From Bacillota bacterium (GTDB lineage: Bacteria; Bacillota; Clostridia; Clostridiales; Clostridiaceae), in contig JAJXWH010000003.1 in the NCBI GenBank assembly GCA_021781745.1, forward strand, positions 142,343 through 206,342: a DNA stretch of 64,000 nucleotides. Reading direction: 5' to 3'. Positions 19,033 through 25,932 of this stretch are shown piece by piece. Position numbers and translations under genes: made by a program. The notes under the pieces are model-generated. The model was given only the letters and a program-made list of their open reading frames with translations. It searched no databases and had not been told where the DNA came from. Each line of letters starts with the position of its first letter. The first letter of the stretch is position 1.

Positions 19033-20745
19033 TTAACTTAAAATATTTATGTCATCAATATAATAAGAATAATCTTTCAATATTGTCTCAACAGTTGTCT
19101 CTAATTTACTCTTGTCTTCTTTTGAATTAGATACATAGATATATTCTTTTCCATCTTCTCTTAATAAGAACTTATCTTCTCCGATTCTTAATAAACCAAT
19201 ATTCTTTGAATTAGTATATTCCTCTAAATCTTTGTATATAGTTGTTTTCTTAAGGTATGGAAAACCGCCTTTTGGACAGAACATATGGCAGTTACCACAT
19301 TCATTACACCTATTTTCAACGTGAACTATTTGATAATTAGCTGTAAGCCCTTCAACAATGACCCTCATATTTGCTCTATTAGGACATATATCAACACAGA
19401 TTCCACAGCTCTTTAAACAGTCAAAAGCTTCTAGTTTATCCTCTAAGACTTTTCCATTTCCTTTATTCTTATAATTAGCATCACTTTTTGCTTTATCAGC
19501 CAATGCACTTAAAGCTTCAATATCTAATCCTTTAGGTGCCTTTGCTGGTTTTTTCATTTCATTTAATACAGCTTTATTATTTGTATATCCTTTTGGTTGT
19601 AAGAATAATGTTGACATAGTAATAGGAGCAATTCCCGCATTAAATATATCTAATACATTATTTTTATCTATTCCACCTGACATAGACATAGTTATATCTT
19701 TAAACTCATTGGAAATATTTTTAGCTACATTTATTGCAATTGGATATAATGGTTTTCCGGACATATACATAGCTTCTCCTGGCATAACATTTCTAGTATT
19801 AACTACTGGAAGTGTGTTTGTTAACTTAACTCCGAATGTTACATTGTTTTCTTTAGCTGCCTCTAATAGCTTAGCTATTATTTCTTTAGCAGTAGCAAAT
19901 TGTAAATCATGATCAAAATCGTCTCTCTTTAATTCTATGTCGTTATAACCCAAATTATCTAAGATTTCTCTTACTGCATCATATCCCAATAATGTAGAGT
20001 TACATTTTAATAATGTATTAATCTTTTTATTTGATATTAAATGAGTTGCTATACCTAAAATTTCACTTGCTTTACATCCGTGCATTGTAGAAAGAGTAAT
20101 TATGTTTGTAATATTTGAAGTAATCTTATCTATATCTTTTAATTTAAATCTTTTGAATTTACTTACATTTCTCTTTAATACTTCAATACATTCCTTAAAC
20201 GTCTCAGTATTCTTCGCATCCTTAAGATCATCAATAAAATCCGAAATTTTCTTTGATTGAATTCCTTTAAGATCATATCCTACACTTATGTTAAGTATAA
20301 AATCCTTCATATCTGATAAACCAAGTTCAATCCCCATAACTTGCATTAATACTGAAGCTTTTATATATTCTTGTTTCGCTTCCTCAACTGTTAGTTCGGT
20401 AGACCATTCTACATTGTAACCTACATTTTTAGCATCAATGCATGGTCTTGATATCATTTCTTGCATTTGCTTTCCATCTACTACTTGAACAGTCTTAGGT
20501 TCGAAATATCTACAACCTGCTAGATAAGCAGCTAAAAAGTTTTGAGTTAATTGTGTATGCGGGCCAGCTGCAGGGCCTACTGGGAATCTTAGATATTCGT
20601 TGCAAAACTCCATTTCTATACTATTATCAATTTCCTTATAAAAATCCTTTTCCTCTATTTCAAATATTTTTCCCTTTGTATAATAATCTTGAAGCACTAG
20701 CTCAAGAATCTTTTCAAAAGATATTGGTTTCATTATTTCGCTCAT
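19033..20745 (-). CDS. ygfK: YgfK-like iron-sulfur oxidoreductase subunit, short form
   Basis: A 570-residue YgfK ('putative selenate reductase subunit'). The N-terminal 400 residues form the dihydroorotate-dehydrogenase-like part (RFPVGPAAGPHTQL, TLSTMHGCKASEI, MPGEAMYMSGKPLYP). Two [4Fe-4S] sites follow: C443, C447, C450, C454 and C480, C483, C486, C490. In E. coli YgfK (about 1030 residues) a GltD-like FAD/NAD(P) domain lies between these parts; here it is absent and the two join directly near residue 430. The frame is intact. A sigma-54 promoter lies 56 bases upstream. YgfK belongs to the anaerobic urate-degradation set and probably carries electrons for ring reduction; without the FAD/NAD(P) domain it would need a partner. 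Confidence 0.9.
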   Translation of the reverse strand: MSEIMKPISFEKILELVLQDYYTKGKIFEIEEKDFYKEIDNSIEMEFCNEYLRFPVGPAAGPHTQLTQNFLAAYLAGCRYFEPKTVQVVDGKQMQEMISRPCIDAKNVGYNVEWSTELTVEEAKQEYIKASVLMQVMGIELGLSDMKDFILNISVGYDLKGIQSKKISDFIDDLKDAKNTETFKECIEVLKRNVSKFKRFKLKDIDKITSNITNIITLSTMHGCKASEILGIATHLISNKKINTLLKCNSTLLGYDAVREILDNLGYNDIELKRDDFDHDLQFATAKEIIAKLLEAAKENNVTFGVKLTNTLPVVNTRNVMPGEAMYMSGKPLYPIAINVAKNISNEFKDITMSMSGGIDKNNVLDIFNAGIAPITMSTLFLQPKGYTNNKAVLNEMKKPAKAPKGLDIEALSALADKAKSDANYKNKGNGKVLEDKLEAFDCLKSCGICVDICPNRANMRVIVEGLTANYQIVHVENRCNECGNCHMFCPKGGFPYLKKTTIYKDLEEYTNSKNIGLLRIGEDKFLLREDGKEYIYVSNSKEDKSKLETTVETILKDYSYYIDDINILS

Positions 20746-20800
20746 GATTGACCGCCTTTCTTAAGATAAATTTATATAATCAATTATCAAAATTTAATTT

Positions 20801-20816
20801 AGCAATTTTCATACCA
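20801..20816 (-). promoter_or_regulatory. sigma-54 promoter before ygfK
   Basis: On the minus strand TGGTATGAAAATTGCT fits the -24/-12 pattern (TGGCAC N5 TTGCW) except one base in the -24 box. It is nearly the same as the promoter before xdh. It lies 56 bases from the ygfK start. Confidence 0.7.
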
Positions 20817-20842
20817 AAAACAATGGTGAAATATTATTTTTT

Positions 20843-20880
20843 CAAGAAGTGAATTTCTCTTAAATAGAATTTCACTTCTT
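20843..20880. terminator. hairpin after xdh
   Basis: Ten-base arms AAGAAGTGAA/TTCACTTCTT just after the xdh stop. On the minus strand it is not followed by a clear T run, so it may only slow transcription or protect the RNA end, leaving partial read-through into ygfK. Confidence 0.45.
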
Positions 20881-20886
20881 ATTTTT

Positions 20887-23514
20887 CTACTTTTTTGCCG
20901 CAGGTTTTGGTTTACGATAATATGTATCATCCAAAGGATATCTGTATCTGAAAACCCCATCTTTTTTATAATATGCATTTTGACATGCTGGAGCGCCCAT
21001 AACACAAACAATCTCACCAATACCTTTAGCTCCAAACGCTGCCCCATTTGGATCATTTTTCTCAATTAAATGCACTTCCACAGGTGGCATTTGAGGCGCC
21101 TTAAGAAGGCCTAATGTTCCTAATTTTACTTGAGGAATACCATCTTTTAACGGAAAGTCTTCAGTTAATCCATATCCAAGTCCCATAGCTACTCCACCTT
21201 CTACCTGACCTGTAGCAGAAAGAGGATTAATTGCTCTTCCTATATCATGAGCAGCAACAACTTTTACCAGCTTTCCTTCATTATCTATAACGACAAGCTG
21301 CGTTGCATAGCCATAAGCTATGTGGCTTACTGGGTGAGGCTTGTCAGAACCAATTGGATCTGTTTTGAATTCAAATTCCCCTATATACTCCTTGCCTTCT
21401 AAATCCTTCAATTCGTATCCTTCATCTAAATCAACTTTTAATTTTAATGATGACTTATGTGCCGCTTCTCCTGCAAATACCGTTTGACGAGAAGCAGTTG
21501 TAGTTCCCGAGTCAGGAGTATATTTTGTATCAGGATGTTCTACTACAATTTTATCTGGTATTAATCCTGTTGCTTCACATACTATTTGCATAAGCACAGT
21601 CTGTACTCCTTGACCAATTGCACCTGCTGAAGATCTTACATGAACCTTTCCATCAATTACTTTTAAGTTACATCTTCCTATATCAGGAACTGCCACACCT
21701 ACACCTGCATTTTTCATGGCGGATGCTATTCCAACATGATAATTTGGATCTGCTTCATATTTTTCAAACTCGTCTTTTACTGCTTCTAAAGTTTCTGCCA
21801 TTGCAGTGCCTTCGTCTGCAATTTGTCCATTTGGAAGTGATTGCCCTGGTCTTATTGCATTTCTATATCGAATTTCCCAACCAGAAATCCCTACTTTTTC
21901 TGCTAATTCATTTATTAAACATTCTACAACCGCACAAGATTGTGTCACTCCAAAACCGCGAAATGCACCAGCTGGCGGGTTATTTGTGTAATACGCATTT
22001 CCTTCTATATCCATGTTTTGATAGTTATAAGGTCCTCCAGCATGAGTGCAAGCTCTTTGCAATACTGGTCCTCCAAGAGAAGCATAAGCCCCTGTATCAG
22101 ATGTAAGTCTAGCTTTCATTCCTTGGAAAATTCCATTTTCATCACAGCCAATTTTACAGTAAATATCCATTGCATGACGTTTTGGATGATAATTAATACT
22201 TTCTTGGCGACTAAAAGATACTTTTACTGGTCGCTTAGTCAAATATGCACAAAGTGCAGCTTGATGCTGAACGCTCATATCTTCTTTACCACCAAATCCA
22301 CCCCCAACAACGGCACTTTGTATCCTTACTTTTTCTAGTGGAAGTCCAAGGTAATTACTAATTTCGTGATATTCATCATAAATACCTTGTCCTCCTGTTA
22401 TGACCTTTACGCCATCTCCATCAGGAAGCCCAATTGCAGTCTCTGGTTCCATAAAAGCATGCTCTGTTGGCGGAACATGGAATGTGCCTTCTACTATGTA
22501 TTTAGAATTAGTTAGAGCCGTTTCAGCGTCTCCACGTTTTACTTCTTCATGATCAAATAAATTATTTTCTGGAACTATAAATTTTCCAAATTGTACAAAA
22601 CCTTCTCCATGAACTTGGTGTGCACCTGGACCTGCAGCTTCTTCCGGAGTACGGATAGGTACTAACTCTTCATATTCTACCTTAACAGCCTTCACTGCTG
22701 TAATTGCTTGTTCTAGTGTTTCTGCAACTACCATTGCAATAGTATCACCAATGCACTTTGTTTCTTCTCCAATATCAATCATTCCTGGCCAGTCTTGTGC
22801 TAAGTGACCAATATATCTCTTTCCTGGAATGTCCTTCGCTGTATATATTGCTACAACACCTGGCATTTCAAGTGCTTTTCTTGTATTAATAGCTAATACC
22901 TTTGCACGGGCATATTTACTAAATACATTTTTTCCATATAACATACCATCAAAACTATAATCATCCGCATACTTTGCTGTTCCTAAAGTTTTTTCACGTG
23001 CATCAACACGGCAAACTCTTTCTCCAACTTTACCTGTTTGCTTTAATTTAGGAATTTCTAAGTTTTCTCTTAACATTTTTGCTGCTAATAGAATCCCCTC
23101 TTCAATCTTCGAATATCCTGTACAACGGCAAATATTAGTTCGGATCGATTGTTTTATATCTTCTCTTGTAGGGTTTGGATTATGGTCTATTAAGCATTTA
23201 CCGCAAATAACCATACCAGGAATACAGAATCCGCACTGTACAGCTCCAGCTGCAGCAAAGGCGTATACAAATACTTCCCTTTCTCTTTCTGTGAAACCTT
23301 CTATAGTTTGTATTTTCTTACCTTCTAATTTAGAGAGTTTTTGTATACATGCACGGGTTGTCTTTCCATCAATAATAACGGTACAAGTTCCGCACGCACC
23401 TTCTTTACATCCATTTTTCACTGATGTTATTTTAAGTTCTCCCCTTAGAAAATCCATTAATGTCATATCTATTTCAGATTCATAATACTTACCGTTCACA
23501 TTTACATTAAACAT
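20887..23514 (-). CDS. selenium-dependent xanthine dehydrogenase (fused 2Fe-2S and Mo domains)
   Basis: An 875-residue single-chain molybdenum hydroxylase. Residues 1-150 carry two [2Fe-2S] sites: C36, C41, C44, C56 and C94, C97, C129, C131. From about 165 it is the molybdopterin domain, with GGGFGGKED, the AFRGFGVTQ motif and the active-site glutamate in FGAKGIGE. It lacks an FAD domain. This architecture is that of the selenium-dependent xanthine dehydrogenase family, where selenium is a labile cofactor ligand rather than selenocysteine; no in-frame TGA is needed. It oxidises or, in the urate pathway, reduces purines. AGAGGTGA precedes the ATG, and a sigma-54 promoter lies 80 bases upstream. 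Confidence 0.95.
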   Translation of the reverse strand: MFNVNVNGKYYESEIDMTLMDFLRGELKITSVKNGCKEGACGTCTVIIDGKTTRACIQKLSKLEGKKIQTIEGFTEREREVFVYAFAAAGAVQCGFCIPGMVICGKCLIDHNPNPTREDIKQSIRTNICRCTGYSKIEEGILLAAKMLRENLEIPKLKQTGKVGERVCRVDAREKTLGTAKYADDYSFDGMLYGKNVFSKYARAKVLAINTRKALEMPGVVAIYTAKDIPGKRYIGHLAQDWPGMIDIGEETKCIGDTIAMVVAETLEQAITAVKAVKVEYEELVPIRTPEEAAGPGAHQVHGEGFVQFGKFIVPENNLFDHEEVKRGDAETALTNSKYIVEGTFHVPPTEHAFMEPETAIGLPDGDGVKVITGGQGIYDEYHEISNYLGLPLEKVRIQSAVVGGGFGGKEDMSVQHQAALCAYLTKRPVKVSFSRQESINYHPKRHAMDIYCKIGCDENGIFQGMKARLTSDTGAYASLGGPVLQRACTHAGGPYNYQNMDIEGNAYYTNNPPAGAFRGFGVTQSCAVVECLINELAEKVGISGWEIRYRNAIRPGQSLPNGQIADEGTAMAETLEAVKDEFEKYEADPNYHVGIASAMKNAGVGVAVPDIGRCNLKVIDGKVHVRSSAGAIGQGVQTVLMQIVCEATGLIPDKIVVEHPDTKYTPDSGTTTASRQTVFAGEAAHKSSLKLKVDLDEGYELKDLEGKEYIGEFEFKTDPIGSDKPHPVSHIAYGYATQLVVIDNEGKLVKVVAAHDIGRAINPLSATGQVEGGVAMGLGYGLTEDFPLKDGIPQVKLGTLGLLKAPQMPPVEVHLIEKNDPNGAAFGAKGIGEIVCVMGAPACQNAYYKKDGVFRYRYPLDDTYYRKPKPAAKK

Positions 23515-23593
23515 TTTAAATTCACCTCTTCCAAGCCACCCTATTATACATTTTCTATTATATTTATTTAATTTTAATGCTATTTATATCTAT

Positions 23594-23609
23594 AGCAATT
23601 TTCATGCCA
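23594..23609 (-). promoter_or_regulatory. sigma-54 promoter of xdh
   Basis: On the minus strand TGGCATGAAAATTGCT matches the -24 (TGGCA) and -12 (TTGCW) boxes with the right spacing. It lies 80 bases upstream of the xdh ATG and next to a sigma-54 activator gene. Confidence 0.85.
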
Positions 23610-23642
23610 ATTTATTAAAGTATACTTAAATACATTAAAGAA

Positions 23643-23769
23643 AATAATAGACCAAAGATGCACAAATATTTTGTGCCAGACAAAGAAGTAAAATCAGATC
23701 ACAGTGAGTCTATTGTTGATTTTCCTAACACAATATGGTCAAAATAAGCAAGTATATTTGTCTATTATT
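23643..23769. repeat. dispersed palindromic repeat, copy B
   Basis: A second copy of the element at 7451-7607, sharing AATAATAGACCAAAGATGC and several later blocks. Its ends pair with each other, and inner stems TATTTTG/CAAAATA and AAAATC/GATTTT pair although their sequences differ from copy A. It lies between the xdh promoter and the palindromes. Confidence 0.75.
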
Positions 23770-23783
23770 TTATATCTATACAA

Positions 23784-23811
23784 GTAAAGTTAATAATATT
23801 ATTAACTTTAC
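23784..23811. promoter_or_regulatory. 28-base perfect palindrome upstream of xdh promoter
   Basis: The arms GTAAAGTTAATAAT and ATTATTAACTTTAC match without error. It lies about 175 bases upstream of the -24 box, a normal distance for a sigma-54 activator site. Confidence 0.55.
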
Positions 23812-23814
23812 GAA

Positions 23815-23852
23815 TTTTATCAAAATGATAATTAATTATCATTTTGATAAAA
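23815..23852. promoter_or_regulatory. 38-base perfect palindrome, candidate activator site
   Basis: The arms TTTTATCAAAATGATAATT and their complement match in all 19 positions. It contains two copies of the 13-base palindrome TATCAAAATGATA; a third copy occurs in the neighbouring terminator stem. It is a candidate upstream activator sequence for the sigma-54 regulator encoded next door. Confidence 0.6.
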
Positions 23853-23890
23853 TGTGCGTATACCTCATTAAAATATAGTATTTGCGTAGA

Positions 23891-23928
23891 GAAAAGAGTA
23901 TGAATTATCATTTTGATAATTCATACTC
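23891..23928 (-). terminator. terminator of the sigma-54 activator gene
   Basis: Perfect 15-base arms (23896-23910, 23914-23928) around a 3-base loop, followed on the minus strand by TTTTCTCT. The stem overlaps the end of the gene and shares the TATCATTTTGATA core with the palindromes. Confidence 0.8.
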
Positions 23929-25684
23929 TTTTTTCGTCAAGCTTCCTATACAATGTAGCGATTCCAATTCCTAATTTTTCTGCTGCCTTCTTTTTTCCTA
24001 ATGTATCTCTTCCATATAAATCTAATGCTTTTTCTATATATTCTCTTTCTATATCACTAAGTTTTTTTATTTCCTTATTATTAGATTTATCAGTAACTAT
24101 TGCTTCATTCTTGTAATACTCAGCTATTGATTTTGGTATCATATCCTTACTTATAATACCATCGTCTCCACTTAAATTAACTAATAATTCAACTATATTT
24201 TCTAATTCTCTTACATTTCCTTTCCATGGATATTCTTTGAATTTAATAATAACATCTTCATTTACTGTATGAACATATTTGTTAAATATTTTATTATATT
24301 TCTTTATAAGTTCATCTATAATTAGTTCTAAATCTCCCGTCCTCTCTCTAAGTGGAGGCATCTCAAGTGGTATTACATTTAATCTATAGTATAAATCTTC
24401 TCTAAACTTGCCTTCTTCAACTAATTTCTTTAAATCCTTATTAGTTGCTGCAATTACCCTAATATCTAAATCAATTAATTTGTTTGACCCTATTTTAACT
24501 AGTGTTCTTTCTTGTAATACTCTAAGTAATTTAACTTGAAGATATATTGGCATATCTCCTATCTCATCTAAAAATATTACACCTTTATTTGCTAATTCAA
24601 ATTTTCCTATTCTTCCACTACTGTTTGCTCCTGAAAATGCTCCTTTTACATATCCAAACAATTCACTTTCTAAAAGGCTTTCAGGTATTGCACCACAATT
24701 TATAGCTATAAATGGTTTGTTGCTTCTCGGACTTTCCGCATGTATAGCTCTAGCTACTAATTCTTTACCTGTACCACTCTCACCTGTTATTAAAACTGTT
24801 GATTTTGAAGATGCTATCTTCTTTATTTTTTCTTTTACTTGCTTCATTACTAAAGAATTTCCTACTAATACATCACAAGTTATTTTATTTTTTCCATGAG
24901 TTAAATTAATTACTTCTTGATTTATGTTCCTATATTCATTGAATACTAAAATTTTGGAACATGATTCTACATTAACATAATTATGTATTAATCTCCCAAC
25001 AACTCTATATTCTTTTGAATTTATATGAATACTATACAGATTTTTATTTATCGAGTAATCTTCTATTTCTTCTATATGTATTTCTTCTCCAATAATTGAA
25101 GGTTTTAATTTTAACATTTTCATACCTTTGTTATTTATAAGACTTATTCTATTTAAACTATCAGTTGTAATTATTCCATCTTCAAGAGAATTTACTATTT
25201 GTTTTAAAAATTCTAAGTTATTCTTATTTATAAGAACTTCATTTTGCTCTATGAGTTTAATTGATATAAAATCAGAAATTTCTTCTAGAAAGCTCATTAT
25301 ATCAGGAAAATTATCTATCAAATAATCTTTTTGCTCTTTAGTAAAACATACGAATCCTATTACTCCAAAAGTTATATTGCCATATTTTATAGGAACACAT
25401 ATCTCCATCTCTTCTTTACAATTTCCTTTATCCCTACAATCCTTGCATAAAATATCATTTCCAGGATTTCTTATAATTTGAGATTTTCCTGATAACAATG
25501 CTGCTTTATAAACATATCCTTCTGATTCTATGTTTTCACCTATGCCATCTTTATATATACCTGTACCCGCAATTCTTTCAAGATTATTGTCAACAACTTC
25601 TACATCTAGTTTCAATATATTAGATAATAAGTTTGAATACTTTTTTACTACTTCTGAAATATCCTTTAAAGTTATCTTCATCAT
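23921..25684 (-). CDS. sigma-54-dependent transcriptional activator with GAF/PAS sensor
   Basis: A 587-residue enhancer-binding protein. Residues 1-150 form a GAF-like sensor with four cysteines (C80, C83, C89, C96), 155-250 a PAS-like domain, 275-510 the AAA+ domain and the last 45 residues a Fis-type helix-turn-helix (GKKKAAEKLGIGIATLYRKL). The AAA+ part has Walker A GESGTGKE (301-308), the sigma-54 contact loop GAFSGA (348-353, Ser in place of Thr) and Walker B FLDEIGDM (371-378). It probably drives xdh and ygfK, whose sigma-54 promoters lie close by. Its trigger is unknown; purines or, through the Cys set, redox, iron-sulfur or selenium state are possible. Confidence 0.93.
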   Translation of the reverse strand: MMKITLKDISEVVKKYSNLLSNILKLDVEVVDNNLERIAGTGIYKDGIGENIESEGYVYKAALLSGKSQIIRNPGNDILCKDCRDKGNCKEEMEICVPIKYGNITFGVIGFVCFTKEQKDYLIDNFPDIMSFLEEISDFISIKLIEQNEVLINKNNLEFLKQIVNSLEDGIITTDSLNRISLINNKGMKMLKLKPSIIGEEIHIEEIEDYSINKNLYSIHINSKEYRVVGRLIHNYVNVESCSKILVFNEYRNINQEVINLTHGKNKITCDVLVGNSLVMKQVKEKIKKIASSKSTVLITGESGTGKELVARAIHAESPRSNKPFIAINCGAIPESLLESELFGYVKGAFSGANSSGRIGKFELANKGVIFLDEIGDMPIYLQVKLLRVLQERTLVKIGSNKLIDLDIRVIAATNKDLKKLVEEGKFREDLYYRLNVIPLEMPPLRERTGDLELIIDELIKKYNKIFNKYVHTVNEDVIIKFKEYPWKGNVRELENIVELLVNLSGDDGIISKDMIPKSIAEYYKNEAIVTDKSNNKEIKKLSDIEREYIEKALDLYGRDTLGKKKAAEKLGIGIATLYRKLDEKRV

Positions 25685-25782
25685 GTTTCAGTCACCTCAT
25701 CTCTATTTCTACACTTGTATTTTTCTGGTTTATGACTTAAGAAATTTTCTTTAGATTTATTCTATTATAATTTCTTAAAGAA

Positions 25783-25847
25783 TAAAAAACCACCATTTCT
25801 AGTGTAACATTAATCCACAAAGATTAAGCACACTAAAAAGGTGATTT
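25783..25847 (-). terminator. terminator after the molybdenum hydroxylase operon
   Basis: On the minus strand AATCACC...ACACTA-type outer arms enclose a second hairpin (TTAATC/GATTAA) and are followed by TTTTTTATTC. Confidence 0.65.
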
Positions 25848-25932
25848 ATTTATAATTATTGCTCAAAATGTATTACTGCCCAGTTTATCAAGGCTTATGA
25901 ATTTGTATGTCATGAGAGTAATATTTATAATT

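Larger units (their letters stand above)
23515..23920. other. regulatory gap between the sigma-54 activator gene and xdh
   Basis: No gene. From right to left it holds the activator gene's terminator, two perfect palindromes (23784-23852), a dispersed palindromic repeat (23643-23769) and the xdh sigma-54 promoter (23594-23609). Confidence 0.75.

Noticed and set aside
21618..22338. Two overlapping plus-strand frames inside xdh
   Set aside because: Both are antisense to well conserved xanthine dehydrogenase motifs.
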